A stretch of DNA of 64,000 nucleotides from Spirometra erinaceieuropaei. Lineage: Eukaryota; Platyhelminthes; Cestoda; Diphyllobothriidea; Diphyllobothriidae. Under the pieces are notes generated by a model. It worked only from the letters and a program-made list of their open reading frames with translations. It was not told the DNA's origin and searched no databases. The position numbers and the translations under genes are program-made. Below are positions 36,940-49,580 of the stretch, piece after piece. Location: NCBI GenBank assembly GCA_902702965.1, contig CACRXP010000032.1:1983461-2047460 (forward strand), read 5' to 3'. Position 1 is the first letter of the stretch; each line of letters opens with the position of its first letter.

Positions 36940-37480
36940 TCTTCGAAAATAAGATGGAGGCGGGGTTTTGTTTCCCGACTGGAAACCAGCCAACGGAAAC
37001 CTCATATACAAACGAGAAGGGGAAGCCTCACCAAACGTTTTCAGTCCAGCGAGTCCTACAAGCTTTTGTTGTAAATTAAGAAAGAGAATAACACAAACGG
37101 AGCTAATGGGCATATTGGGGAAAAAAACCTGCTTCACTCGCGTCACCATGGATTCAAGAGCGGTAGATCGTGTCTCGCCAGGTTATTCACATTCATGAGA
37201 AGCTGGATGGAATATTTAGAAATATGTTCGTCAGTAGATACAGTCTACGTTGACTTCGATGAAGCCCTCGACAGGGTTTTCCACAAACGGGTATTACCTA
37301 AGCAGTGTTAAATGGGTGTAACTGGCAACCTACTCAAATGGCTGGCAGACTTTATCACGGGCAGATATCTGCGTGATTGTATTGGTGATGCAAAAATAGA
37401 GCGGGTAACCGTTCAAAGTGGGGTTCCGCAGGGAAGCGTTCTAATTTTCATTCTGCTTTCGATATATGCGAACTAGTGGT
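36940..37480 (+). pseudogene. LINE reverse transcriptase fragment (+)
   Basis: Blocks in changing frames: FPDWKPANGNLIYKREGEAS (near 36970), HGFKSGRSCLARLFTF (about 37145-37195), motif A-type VYVDFDEALDRVFHKRVLP (about 37245-37300), LLKWLADFITGRYL, and motif B-type VQSGVPQGSVL (near 37415-37450). This is the order of a CR1/Jockey-like LINE RT. The YADD motif region is missing. Confidence 0.65.
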
Positions 37481-38199
37481 TCCGCAAAGGGCTCTTGTCC
37501 TTCAGTTTGAACAAATGCACCATACAACGCCCCGAAATGAGACATGTGGCCGCCGCTCCAGTTCCCCTTTTTCTCCGGCCCTGTTTTGTCGAACGATGGC
37601 CGCAACAGCTGCTGACACACGGCCATCCCCGCCGCCTAGATCTGGGACTTCTCCGGTCCAACATCAGGGACTCTCGACAGACCTCAAAATATTTCATTAT
37701 CTCACGTGCATCGAAAGCTCTGGCTTGATTCCCGTGAGGCCTTGTGAGCATGCGCCCCCTATTTCTACCCTAATTTGTCCAATCACATGACCAACACTCA
37801 ACCAGTCATCCCCTCCTGCTGACACAAACACTCACACCCGCGAAAACAACACACCGCGACTGACACTCTCCGGGAACGGACGCTTATCTCTGTCGCAAGT
37901 AAACAGCCAACTTACGGCAAACTGCCCTGTATATGGAATAAACTAGTCCTCACAGATCCCTGGCTGTTGACATTAGACGAAACGAACTTATTGCGCGTGG
38001 TTTAAGTTGATCTCACATCCTTGACCGCCACAGACCCCTAGTACGCGGCAATGCTATCTAAACGACATGCCACTCTTTGAAGCAAAAACGCAGAACTATC
38101 CTTGAGACAGCCTAAAGCCCTCTACACAATGCTGCTAGGCGGCTAAGACCGCAACTTCAATGCTATGCGCCGTCAAGCGGGCATTCGCAGTCTTCGATT
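37481..38199. other. Sequence between two LINE pieces
   Basis: GC is higher than the flanks and overlapping frames occur on both strands, with no recognisable protein motif. It sits where the RT catalytic YADD region would be expected, so it may be an insertion or rearranged DNA. Confidence 0.35.
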
Positions 38200-38630
38200 A
38201 TCCGAGGGTATGCAATTCAGTTGAAAAGTCGGAAGATGAGCTAACCTTACAAAATGACTTGGATCGATTGTAACAATCGTGTGGGGGTGACGTTTTCGAT
38301 TCAGTTTCAACAAAGGCTGTATCGTTCGACTACGATGTAGTTAGAGAAAGGTGATAGTATTCGGACATTCGTATCCTATCAGAAGTCACGAACGGGAGCC
38401 AATAAAGAGGTTAAGGGACTTAGGTGTATGGACGTAAACCTTCGGCTATGGGTATCGTAAGAGCGATCAGGAGGTACATTCATTTTGACGAAGGGCTCTT
38501 TGGCGAGTGTTAGGAACATTTGTCCAACTGGTGTTAGAATAGTGTGATCAGGCGTGGCGTCCCCAGATGAACTAAGACTACAGTCTTTTGGAGAACGCAG
38601 AACCAAGGGCCATCAAATTAGCTAGCGGGC
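38200..38630 (+). pseudogene. LINE ORF2 C-terminal remnant (+)
   Basis: EDELTLQNDLDRL near 38225-38270 and LENAEPRAIKLASGLKSLL near 38588-38640 resemble the L-Q-x-D-L and Q-R-R-A-T-K-L-V-x-G-L segments after the RT core of CR1/Jockey-type LINEs. It probably continues the fragment ending at 37480. Decay is heavy. Confidence 0.4.
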
Positions 38631-39869
38631 TGAAAAGCCTGTTGCGGGCAGTCATCATGGCTATGTCTGGCCTCATTTTCCAACGCCCCACTGCCTCAAA
38701 GTCATTTACTCCTTGAAATAAACCATTCCAGACGCGTTGACCCGAGGCCACTTGACTGACTTCAGTTCGGACATACCTGCGTCCACACAGACGCAACTGC
38801 ACATGCAGCCACTTAAACGCACCTCCACCCTGTAATCACAATCCAGGTCCTTGTTAAACGAATGGGCGCATAGTAAGTATTCCCTAGAATAAATGCACTT
38901 GGGTGCTGAGCAACTACTTGCAAGGACAATACAGCGAAACGATGCAATAACACGACTACAGAAAATTATAGCACTGAACACTAACATTTCGAACAACACA
39001 TATACAAGTTAACCCTCCTCTTTAATAAACTGGTTACCCATAATACACACTTTTTTATTCCATATTTTTTCACACGAAGTTTTGCTATATTACAGAACAT
39101 GCGGCACTTTACGGAAGACTGATCGAAGTCCAGGAGTGGAAGAGTTTTAAATACCAGGATCTTCGTCTCCTAGTGTTATCTAACTCTGTTCCAGTGGAGC
39201 CTAATGAAATGCTCCCCTGACCTGATTATCTTAGACCGACCGAATTAAAATTTCCAGTTCTTTATCATTTAAGACCAGAAAAATTGGAAAGAAAATGATT
39301 GCTGGTAGTTTGTGACACGTTTGAACGGCTGATAATCATGTATGTCATTTTGCTTTCGTATTTAGAAATGGAAAGTCAAGTCCCGTTTTCAACTGGCTCA
39401 CTATAACTGTTAACTTTTGAATTTCCAGATTCATTGATGCAACAGCCGATTCTATTGCTGTTGTTTGACATGAATAGGGAGTTCAAGGGCGAAAGCCTCA
39501 TTCCCTTATTAGACTGCCTTAAACTGATTTAAAGATCAGTTTTCGGTAGGTGAGGAAATGAATTTAGACAATTCAGCAACAGGATTTATTCAATTCCTAG
39601 GATAAACATGGGAAAAAAGATTAAATAATTAACTTTTTATCCATAATTCATGAAATGTCATATCAATCATGATCTCACAGAAGGCGCACCAAAGGTATTA
39701 AACTGTTTTATGATAATAATCACACGTTTCTAATAATATGACTGGTCGAAGCTTCTGCCAAGGATTAACTGCCCGCCCACGCAAGTCAAAACTTATCTGG
39801 TTCCCACGTCCAAAATACCAGAGCAGAGAGAGGACATGGTTCCCACGTGCGTGAAATGGGCTTATTCTT
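38631..39869. other. Stretch without recognised genes
   Basis: No domain recognised; frames up to about 97 codons on the minus strand (38706-38999) are unremarkable. Confidence 0.35.
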
Positions 39870-40660
39870 GCGCGAGACGTCTCGACCGCCATAAAAACGT
39901 GGAAACATTGATATCATGTTTGCTGTAATAATTAGGCATGATGTGTGGAGGAGGGATGCCGCGTACGTGCCTGTTGCGCATTGGGCTGGACCCTTCCCGG
40001 GTGTCGTTGTTGTTGGCGAAAATTCCTGGTCATTTGCTATGCGGATCAGGGGTTGTGGTGGCGCGCCTAGGTGTGGGTCCGGCCGGGCGAGCCGCCTTCC
40101 CGCCACCTCCGGTCTTCTTCGCTCTGTCTTAACACCGGGTCCAGGGGGAATGAGGAAGAGAGGGAGTGCGGTAGGTGCTGCGCAAGTCTACTGTCGCTTT
40201 AAACCAATTCGCGCTCAATTCACCGTCCCTTCTCCGCCTTGCTGTGGAGTACGCAGTGGACATCGTAGAACTCGACGGTCGAACTGTGATGTGCATTAGG
40301 TGCATATGCAGCGTAGGATTTGTGCAGATAGGGCGATGCGCGCTTATGGAATGTGGTCTACGGTGCTCTAGAATGGACTTTCGTAGATTTACATGTGCTT
40401 AAGAGGGCCGGTGCGATGCCCAAATGTCGCAAACCAATGTTATTAGGCGAGGTTGCAGTGGCAAATGTATATCGACTCTCCTGACACTGGTTCACCGGTC
40501 GCAGTTCAGTAGGTATTTTAGTGATGGTCGAAGATAACGTGTGATGCAAAGGCGCGATCACAATGGGAACAGTTTCGGACTGAGAACACACTGATGATAG
40601 TATAAGCACTAATGATGGGTTAAACACGAAGAGCAGGTTGCTGGTTTATTTTCTTGACAA
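39870..40660. repeat. Dispersed repeat family, copy 1
   Basis: A GC-richer block sharing dispersed similarity, in the same order, with 56690-57080: a TCTCGACCGCCAT/CTTCGACCGCCAT start, CGTGTACGTGC-type units, GTGCGAT(G/A)(C/G)CCAAAT, and CACTGGTT(C/T)ACC(G/A)GT. It encodes nothing recognisable. It could be an LTR or untranslated part of a retroelement; this is not proven. Confidence 0.4.
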
Positions 40661-43284
40661 TGCCGGCAGTGTCGACGACCAGTGAGAGAATTGACGAGTT
40701 GTGCGTTTTGCCATAACGGTGGATCCGAAGATGTTGGACTAATTCAATTGGTATTCTGAACTTCGGTTGCAAATGCGCAGTGTCAGGTGTTCGGTGCATT
40801 CAACATGGATCCGTCATATACGAAACTTATGCGACATTATGTTCCCTTTTGCCTCTTTTACGTAATATGCCTTGTAGACGGCGGTTCCAGTTCTCGTGGC
40901 AGTAAGCCAACCCGGTCGGCTCAGAACAATTTTATCCAAGGTCCAAGGGTTAATTTGTGTACGGATAGGGGGCATCTGTAAACTGTCCTTGTAGCAGCCC
41001 TATTGGCCGCCTTGTCTGCCAGCATCCGTAGCAATGTCCCTGGTGAATACTTGTTTGAACACGGGATTGTTAACCAGTCCAGTCACGTGGCATCGTCGTC
41101 GCAGTTGCATCTGCCTTGGCGTGGACACTGAGGATTGGGTTCCTTTCACGGACTTCCACATCGAGCAACCTGTATTTCTGAAGAGGCCTCGTTCATGTTA
41201 ACTATCTAGGAACGTTGGTGGAACCAGAGATATATGCATCTCGGCTTTTGCGTTAGAGCGAAGGTCTTGGCAACTCTAATGAGAGCGTAGCAACCGGCCG
41301 AAGGTCTGCCAAGACCTGGAAGATCACACTTGGGACATTGTTGTCAGGCTTAATATTTCTTAAAGCGGGACTGTTCAGTTAAAGGTATTTGTTAAGAGAT
41401 ACGAGGCAAGTTTCATCTGCACTGATTCCGAGGGTGCTGTACTCACGATATGGAGCTAGTAGGGTTTGGGAATGTCCAGATGGGGGTAAACTAAAAGGCT
41501 TAGTAGGCTGATTTATGCAAGCGATGACAGTGACGAACGTGGTCAAACAGTCCGTCTGCGCGTGTTACACACGCCTTGTCTGCGTACGGTGGATCAGTGT
41601 TCTACAGAAACACGAAAAGGTGATTCGAATCATAAAGGTCATAATAAAAGGAACCAATAGCAGCCAGATTCCCCGTCCTGCCAGGAGGACACATTTCAGA
41701 ATTTTGGCTAACATTTATTAAGACAATACACTTAGACGGTTTATCCTCCGGACGCATGTTTTCAGACATCAGGCGACTGTCAAGTGCCTGACCTCATCAA
41801 ATGACCAGACAAGTTATCTACACAAGTTGACGTTGGCGTTAATTTTAAAAGAAAAAACGAGAGGCATTGTCTGGGGGGCAAGCTCTAGCTTCCAACCACA
41901 TGGTGTTTCAAATGTAATCAAGCGTGGGTGAACTACAAGGAGTTAATCTGGCTAGAGCGTCCTACTTAACAGAAAAATTATATGAACTTCTTTATGCAAG
42001 CTGGCAATATTGAGTGGCGCATTGGTTTTCGACGCAAGCCATTATATCTGAAGTCATGTGGAAAGTCATGTGCATTTTGTGCTAAAGTTTGCTGATGATG
42101 CACAGGTTGGAATTAAACCATCCCGTATTGTATCTATTGGGCATTCCGTTGCATTATTCAACCACGGCAAACCTAAAATTATTCTGCTGAAATTATCCTG
42201 CTGTAGAAAACATTGCATGCGCTCACTTTTCACTAACAAGTGCGTGTTAATTGGCAATATATCATATTCAAATATCCCTGTACGTTTCAAGTCAGTCTAA
42301 AACGTCATACAAATTGTCAAACGCAACATCGAAAATGAATGTAAGAGTTGTTTTTTACTGAAGCAGTGCATGGTTGTTGTGACGTGATTTCGTGATTACT
42401 ACTTCTGTCAAGTCAATTACTTATTTATTTTCGTAACCGAATATTGGTCATCTTTATTAGGAAATGCACAGTCTTATATTGACAGCACCTAACCCGGCGT
42501 TTTTCAACCCACACGCAAAACAGGCGCATGCGTTATTTGCGGTATCTGTTTGACTCTTCACGATCCATCTATAGAGGATTCGGTGCTTTATCATAACTCA
42601 TTTATCAAAGCGCACAACAGGGCAGACTACATCTCCACACTCAGTTAATAATGGACTGCTAGAAACTCATATGCCCTTGCGGTTTATCCCCAACATCTTT
42701 TCAATCATAATAATTTAATGCACATTAATAATATTAAAACTAATGTCTAACATAAGTTCTCATGCAGAAAGTACAAGCCTCATTTAAACGTTGCGAATTC
42801 TTGATAATGTTTATGTCCATAGCTAAGGCGCTTCATGAACAGTGTAAAAAACGTTTTCCAATTTTAGTCTAAAACTTTTACACACCTAACAGTAGACCAG
42901 ATATATTGAAGCCAAAATGATGTTGTTTGTATTCTTAGTAGGCCAATGTAGAAATTTGGATGCAAACCTAGTTGCACTCAAGCATAGTTTCGGAAATTAC
43001 GGAATTGATTCCGCACTTTCCTTCTTCGACTGCATCGTAATGAAATACTTTTCTGTTACTGCGATAGGCGTCTTAAAATAATGTTAATCTAAATGCATAA
43101 GTCAGTATAGGTCAGTATATTTTAAGGGTAATAGGCAATGCCATTGAAAGCCCTATCGAGAACGGAACATGCAATATCTATCTTTAAATAAACATGGTAC
43201 AAAAATGTTGTCAGTGACATACACACTTTAAAAGAACATTTTTATTGAAAATGCAGGACCGAAAATCGAGAACATTCAGTTGTA
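40661..43284. other. Stretch without recognised genes
   Basis: Mostly AT-rich. A weak LINE-like peptide (RYMHLGFCVRAKVLATLMRA) can be read near 41230-41290 (+), but no further homology supports it. Confidence 0.35.
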
Positions 43285-43808
43285 GATGAAATCAGTAAAA
43301 TGAAATGACTATCATCCGCATAAGCGGTAGGTGTATGCAGGGCGTTGGTTTGGCACAACAGAGCTGTTCTGTCCAGACAATCGGTATTTTCCAAGCAAAT
43401 ATGCATCTGATCTTGGCTTGAATGTCTCTGTGTTGTCGGCCATTATCACGTCCTCGGGAAGCCCGTTCCAGGCACCGACGACTCGCTGTGAAAAACAGTA
43501 TCTGCGAAAGTCCAGACGGCATCGGGATCCTCTAAGTTTTCGAGAGTTCTCACGCGGTTTGTTGTTGTGGCCAGGGTGAAGAAATCGTCGAGGTTAAGGG
43601 CACAGACCTGATTCCTCAATATCCGATACGTCTGTATGAGATCTCCTCGAATCTGCCTGTACTCAAGAGGAAATAGTTGAAGTTCACTAAGACTGCAGTT
43701 GTAAGGTAAAGTTCCGAGGCCTTTCACAAATTTTGTCGCTCTCCTCTGATCAGGGATAACGTTTAGTCGGCCGATAACTGGTTGACGTTTAAGAGTAGAT
43801 ATCCGCAC
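43285..43808 (-). pseudogene. LINE ORF2 C-terminal fragment (-)
   Basis: The minus strand reads VIPDQRRATKFVKGLGTLPY, LQLFPLEYRQIRGDLIQTYR, then, after a frame change, CFSQRVVGAWNGLPEDVI and FKPRSDAYLLGKYRLSGQ. This is the standard region after the RT core of CR1/Jockey-type LINEs up to the conserved RVVxxWNxLP tail. No RT core is attached. Confidence 0.65.
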
Positions 43809-44262
43809 ATGCGAACAAAGTAATGCGTTCGCGTTCGCAGCTACCGGAGTAAAAGATCAATTTAGAAACACAAATAAGTCCGGCGTTGATTAGTATCCTA
43901 ACATCGGATTTGATTTCAGTCAACCGTCAAACTGAATTTACGTTCGCGGGTAGGGCCTGCACAATCATTTTCGAGAAGAACGATGGCGATTTCTGGTTAG
44001 TTAACTTGCCATATGACTGCCATTTTTGTTACCCGTGATTCTATCGCTCAAGACGGATTCTTGTGCCAGCTCGAGTTCGAAAGCTCCTAGAAATGAGCAC
44101 ATATCCGTCATTCTGGGGTACTTTCCGTCCATACTTAAATAAAGCGTATGACAATGCTCAATATATAGGCCGTTATGTGTCCCTTTTGACACCTCTAAAC
44201 CATTTGATGCCGAAAGCTACCCGTAATTATAGGTGTAATCATTTTAAAAGCTAGCTAAGCAC
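43809..44262. other. Stretch without recognised genes
   Basis: Nothing recognised; it ends at the target site of the PLE insertion at 44280. Confidence 0.4.
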
Positions 44263-44664
44263 TTACAACATTACTGTATGCCATGAGGAGTTTCCTTGCA
44301 ACGTTCAAATTATGGTTCTTAGGCCCGTAATTCACCAACAAGCGCAATGACCCCCCAGTGCCATATTCAGTGCTGAGACATGGACTGATCAAGAAAATCA
44401 GTCATGTGGGGAGGGCGCTGGCAATCAACTCTCCCGGTGACAGCGGGCAGATTGTGAAGTAATCATCACGTCAACATCCAACACGGATGATGAAATTGCG
44501 ACAGTTAGCGACTTGGAAGCGGACTGTCGGGCCATAATCGCCTTAATAACGACCCTCAGCAGTGATCACGACAGCTGTTAATTATAGTACGCATGTGGCC
44601 CAACGTCAGCTACGTGCTATAAATGCTGCAGTTTTAGTGCCTCCATTTACAACATTACTGTATA
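44263..44664 (+). mobile_element. Penelope-like 3' tail insertion with 17-bp target duplication
   Basis: The inserted segment 44280-44647 is a 5'-truncated PLE end. It begins near the end of the ORF (ATTATGGTTCTTAGGCC resembles the ESWF codons), then the shared tail: AACAAGCGCAATGACC, AACATCCAACACGGATGATG, CAGCTGTTAATTATAGTACG. It is flanked by TTACAACATTACTGTAT at 44263-44279 and 44648-44664, a perfect 17-bp direct repeat. The hammerhead-like end present in other copies is absent, so the 3' end is also short. Confidence 0.75.
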
Positions 44665-45581
44665 CTACCAGATGTTTCCCGGTCACGAAAAAACACTGTC
44701 CTAAACAAGAGTCTTTCCGCGTTAAATGATCCGAGAAACTGTCCAGATCCCATTTTTATTAATATGCATCCAGCAAATAAACGTCCGTCCCCTTTCATAT
44801 TACCACCAAATTTGATTTCCCGGCATATTGCCTGGCATGCGCCAGCAGTGTCGCGAAACTTGACAAGGAAGGCCGTTGGCGTGAAGCTGCGTCGCCCTTC
44901 CTTTATCTTCGAAATCCCCACTTAAGGTGCAATTGTGCGCGGTTGAGCGAATACTTTTTGGATATGTTTTCTTCCTGCAAAGATAATGCTCACAAACGTT
45001 ATGCAAAACGTAATCGATATTTTCAAACAGCCTCGGAATCTAACGTACAAATGTCTTTTACACGTAATTTAACCGATACGTGTCTGATGCATTTGGGATA
45101 TTGTTGGACAGGCAGACTCAAATAGTCTCGAGAACATGTTTTTTACGGAAAGCGATTTAATAAATTTGCCTGCCATTGATAGTCTTGCAAAATGGAATAA
45201 AACAATACCGCCGTTTTATCTGAGAAAACAAACGTCTGATGAATCTCAAGTGCCAAATGTCCAGCGCATATGTACTTTTCCTGCAAACGAATTGCCTTCG
45301 GCTTGATCCATTTAGTCAATACTTGGAAGTAACTCTCGTTTAGCCTGTTGAGTATTATCAGTTTTAACAGGTCAGCTTCAGCTTATCCCTAGTCAGATGA
45401 TTGTGGTCGAAACAAATTACGCTATTTCAAGCTGACAGAAACTTCACCCAAATCAGTCCTGCTTAAATGCACTGTACATATACTGAAATTTTATAACTCG
45501 ATGATAGACTTTGCGATGCCATATGTCGTTCTATAGGGTCTCAGTAAACGCCTTAAGTGATGATAGGTAACGATTTTATAG
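44665..45581. other. Upstream region of gene copy 3
   Basis: An open frame of about 62 codons (LENMFFTESDLINLPAIDSL...) lies at about 45128-45306 (+) but cannot be joined in phase to the exon at 45582 by any clear donor. No signal-peptide exon was found, so the 5' part of copy 3 is missing or unrecognised. Confidence 0.35.
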
Positions 45582-46185
45582 AAAGCATCACATGCCATCA
45601 AAGTGGAGGATCGCTCCGTATCTGGGAGATCGCGGAACAATTAATAAGGCGCATCCCAACGATTTCTGTCCAGGAAAAAAACGCCAGATCCGGACGAATT
45701 TCCTACAATGTGACTCCACAAGAACCTTTTCTCATCCACAATTGCCTAAACAGCCGACGTTTGGGTTTGCTTTGTTTTATGGAATATCAGTGTGACGCCA
45801 AATTTGAAACCGTCTTACTATACTTCAATAGGGTAGCTTTTTCCTCAGAATATAATTTACACGTAATAGGATACATGATCACATCTCCGTGTGTAATACT
45901 TAGGCCAAATTACCTCTCCAATTTTAGTATCCGAAAAGGACAATACCAGTAAATGGAACACAATTTCGAATAACACTCCGGGCGTTTCTTTGGAATGCCG
46001 AAGGGGTCAGTCAACGGGGAATAGCCATTTCCAATATTGAAATGCCGCGCTTCTCGAACGCTATCGCAAGTTTGCTGCGAAATGAGCGACGGAACAGTGA
46101 ATCAGTACAATCTCTTAAAAGTGCATGGAATCCGCAACAGTTGTTGGTTTCAATTAAGAATATGAACGTTCACTGCAATATTTAA
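45582..46185 (+). CDS. Unknown cysteine protein, paralog copy 3 (2 exons seen)
   Basis: Function unknown. Exon B (45582-45832, 251 nt) follows TTTTATAG, begins with two bases completing a codon, then SITCHQSGGSLRIWEIAEQL, SYNV, NCLNSR, FMEYQC, and ends AGG|GTAGCT in phase 0. A 95-bp intron ends CTCCAATTTTAG. Exon C (45928-46185) encodes 85 residues and TAA: TIPVNGTQFRITLRAFLW, GIAISNIEMPRFSNA, and the end NVHCNI. Both exons match the coding length and phase of copies 1 and 2 with no gaps. Over exon B all three share Cys4, Gly9, Arg12, Ile16, Leu20, Arg23, Val29, Ser40-Tyr41, Cys54, Tyr68, Cys70 and Phe81. No stops or shifts interrupt it although nearby elements are decayed. The first exon is not identified. 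Confidence 0.55.
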
Positions 46186-47159
46186 TGGGTTTCAACGATA
46201 AAGGACAATTTTAATTCCAGCGTTACTTGTCATTTGAATTCATTGATTAATTCAACAGACTGGCGGTCATCATTACGAATCTCAGAAATACATCACGCGT
46301 TGCACACAAAAGGGATTAAAAGCAGTAAAGATACCATTTATAAAGCTTAACTACCCTATGCCCATTAATGTGAAGGCTCATGAATGCAGTTCACCGTTCA
46401 ATAACTTTTCGAACGCTAAGTTTGGAGACCAACGTGATGTGAAAATTTTTCATTAATGCGACGCATTTGTTCCAATTTTTTGGATATTACTTTGCTTGCC
46501 GTGATTTGGACCTCGTTTGTTACCTTTTTAACTAAACCCTATCCAGATAGATTTTGGAGTTGTAAAAAGATCTTCAAAAACGCACTAAATAGCTGAACAT
46601 GCTATGATACTCGGAAATGTACAGATATCCACACACGATCTCAGCCATGGAAGGTGAAAGTATGTGCCACATTTCTGACATTACAATGTTAACAGAAGTA
46701 AAACACACAACAAATATGAACAGCTGCATAAGAAAACCCTTCGCTTCTGTTAAGGAATTTTGCTCACACCCTCAGGGACACGCAAAACATGCGCAAACGT
46801 ACACATCCTGCGGATACCTGTGGGGAAAAGCAGAAATCACTTTATTTCTGGGCGTATCAGGAAAATGTGCCTTTGCGCGATGTAAAAAACACAGGATCGA
46901 GTAGCTACCTTAAACCTCTTGTCATTACTGTACGTAGTAACTATCCTAATTGATACACCAGCAAATATGTAAACATCAACGCGTAAAATTAGTGATATAT
47001 TTTATAGAAGACAAAGTGGCGAGCGAACGTTGCTTTCGATAACGTTTCTTCGGGCCGGTACAGTTATATGGGAACGGCGTACAGTGACTGAAAAAACCGA
47101 TAAAAGTTAGTTCGAAAATACAGGCTAGGCAAGAGTGGAAGGGTGCAGAAGGTTGTATG
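46186..47159. other. Stretch without recognised genes
   Basis: AT-rich, with a 95-codon frame at 46617-46904 (+) lacking any recognised motif. Confidence 0.35.
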
Positions 47160-48186
47160 TGGTTAGTCAAGCTTTGACCACGGTAAACGCGGAGCCTGAA
47201 CGAGGTTCTTCTGGGCGCATAGGGTCGGTTTTCATAACCTGATGGCGGCCGCTTCTGCTGCTGCTAACAGGCGCTGGCCCAGTATCTTAGGGTAGATCGA
47301 GGGAACCTTATAAATCAGGCGAAATGTTTCAGCGGTGTCCACACGATGCCCTGAATCCACTGCATGCGCAAGGAGGGCGCTGTCTCTTCTCCTAATTTCA
47401 TCTTTTTCCAGCCATGCGGGAAGCTGTTCACGTATTCTTCTGGAGAGGCGCCGAATTGTACGACCAACCTAACCTGCTCCCTGGGAGCGAGCTAATGCGT
47501 AGATTCAAATTGAGATGGTCTGAAGTGGCAGCTTATCATTGCCTTCTACGCGTAAAATAGAGTTAGTAGAGAATGATATTCGAACCCTTGCAGCTGGAAA
47601 GGTGCCCGAGACAGTTTGGTCAAGGCGCCTTCTTAGGAGTTCACTTGTAGTGTCACCTTGGGAAGGGACTTTGAGGAACAACTCTTTCTTTTCGGCGGTC
47701 AGTGTGGTGGGTTTTGCGGGTCGTGCGGAAAGGTCCTTTGCAATGAACCTGTCAGGATACCCGTTTTTGCGAAGCAAGTCCTTGATTTTTCTAAGTTTCT
47801 CCTCGATACTATCTGTTGAACAAGTTTTTCCAGCTCTTTGCGCCAAACACCTGACTAGATTTCGTTTTTGTTGGAGAGGTACGAAGCTAACGAAGTTCGT
47901 GTATTGTCCAGACCAGGTTTTCGTCCGATAGACGCTCCTTCGGATGCTACCGTTAGATCTCCTGTTTAGAAGGACATCTAAGAAAGGAAGCCAACCGGCC
48001 GATTCCATCTCCAACGCGAGTTTGATCGAGGGTTGTGCTCTATTCACAGCATTTATGAGGGCAGCAACGTCGGTTTCTCTGGTGGCAATCGCAAAGATAT
48101 CATCAACGTGGCGACCGTAATGTTTGGGTTTTTCGATCTGATTGCTTAGTTGTAATTTTTCGAGATTGCACATCAAGAATAAAAGT
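47160..48186 (-). pseudogene. Penelope-like element RT/GIY-YIG part (-)
   Basis: The open frame 48176-47505 carries the catalytic segment KHYGRHVDDIFAIA, PFLDVLLNRRSNGSIRR, YRTKTWSGQYTNFVSFVPL and the linker RKNGYPDRF. After a frame break, 47470-47250 encodes GRTIRRLSRRIREQLPAWLE, DSALLAHAVDSGHRVDTAET and LAAAEAAAIRL, the GIY-YIG end. The sequence resembles the 6.6-9.45 kb PLE but is clearly distinct, so it is another lineage. Everything upstream of the catalytic motif is cut off at 48186, where a plus-strand LINE starts. Confidence 0.7.
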
Positions 48187-48214
48187 CACAGGGCGGCGAA
48201 AGCTCTCGGCCTCT

Positions 48215-49580
48215 GTACGTAAGCATGGCTTAACTAAATCCAAGCCAGAAGGCTTAACTAAATCTAATTCAGAAGGCTTACCTAAATCTTAGTCAGAAGA
48301 TATTACTAGTCAGTCGTCACCCGTTGAAACTGGTAGGCAGCTTTATCTGTCTGTACTTGACAACTGCAATGGTCTTATACTACAGTTTGGCAATCTGCTC
48401 TCAATTCTTGGAAAATTATTCGACGGGGACATCTCCCATATTCCCTCTAAAGAATGTAGGCGTCTTGACTCACTCGTTCAACTGATCGCCAGTAGATCTA
48501 GTGAAAGCCACAGGCGCGCTTACAACTTTTTGCTGAAAAATGTTCCTCGATCTGTTCGGCCAAATGATGTTGCGACCAATTTCCCGTATTCGTGTGGTTT
48601 CAACTACGAAATAGCCGATGCAAAATGCTCGTCCTCCCGTAGCAAAAATCCACCCATCTTAATCAAATCATTTTCATCAATCGAGGTTGACACAATCTTT
48701 GCCCATCGAGAGCGTGTCACTGCGTACCTAGAAAATGCAAAATTTTTCCTTTGTCATGATCTTACTCCTATGGAGCGAAGAATCGGGTCCCTCTTGTCAC
48801 TTAAGCCCTCTGCGTCTCAGTCTTATGCTCACTAAATCATACATTATACAACTGGCCCTGAGGATTCAGCTGGTTCTACTCCTGTGACATCTGACTCCCT
48901 CCATCCTCTTACTACTACACCTCCATCTTGCTCAAGCCACTTGACGCATTTGTCTGACCCTAAACTAGCAGCAGCAGCCCCATTTGTCGTTTCTTATCCT
49001 CCGGAGAGCCCCGCTGGGACGCATGAAAATCCGTCTACATCAGCTAGACCGATAATTTCCCATGTTCAACAGGGTTCTGCAAGCTCTTCAGTTAAATCAC
49101 CTGTGGCTTGGAGTCAGAGCGGTAAGACTCCGAAACCGAATCAGACTCCTATCCAAAAGAAAGGTAGTACAGTTCCATTTAGTTGTACGCCGCCTTCTGT
49201 TAGATCTACCAAGTCTTTACAGCCCAGCACGTCTACAACCCCCGCAGCTCCAATTATATCCCAAATAATTCACTGTCCTGCGTACCGGTTACTAACCAAA
49301 GCCCCACTATATATCCAGCAAATAATTCATACGTGGATTGCCCCAAGTCATTTGTTCCCCAACCTACTTCAGGCTTCCCACCACTTAAGGCCAATCGCTC
49401 TCAGGTAAATCAACCTAGCTCCTTTGACTTCCATTTTAAACCTGGTCTCCTACCCTTTTGTTCTTATAGCTGCATACCCTTCCCAACCAGCCCCTACCTC
49501 CCTTCTAGGCCATATCCCCGTCCCCCTCCTCCACAATTTAACTACCAACAAGCCTATCCCTGTTCTAACTCCCCTAGTAT
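48215..49580 (+). pseudogene. LINE ORF1 protein, degenerate
   Basis: ORF1 proteins bind the element RNA. The frame opens with three 8-residue repeats of the type GLTKSxxE (48230-48301; the last is interrupted by TAG). A more ordered domain follows (GRQLYLSVLDNCNGLILQFG, RRLDSLVQLIASRSSESHRR, FLLKNVPRSVRP) to a stop at 48834. After a frame change come a Ser/Thr/Pro-rich region (48884-49408) and a Pro-rich tail. No zinc knuckle was seen. Confidence 0.55.

Noticed and set aside
38578..38802. Minus-strand LINE tail (RVWNGL peptide)
   Set aside because: Only a few residues match and the plus strand carries the better LINE signal.
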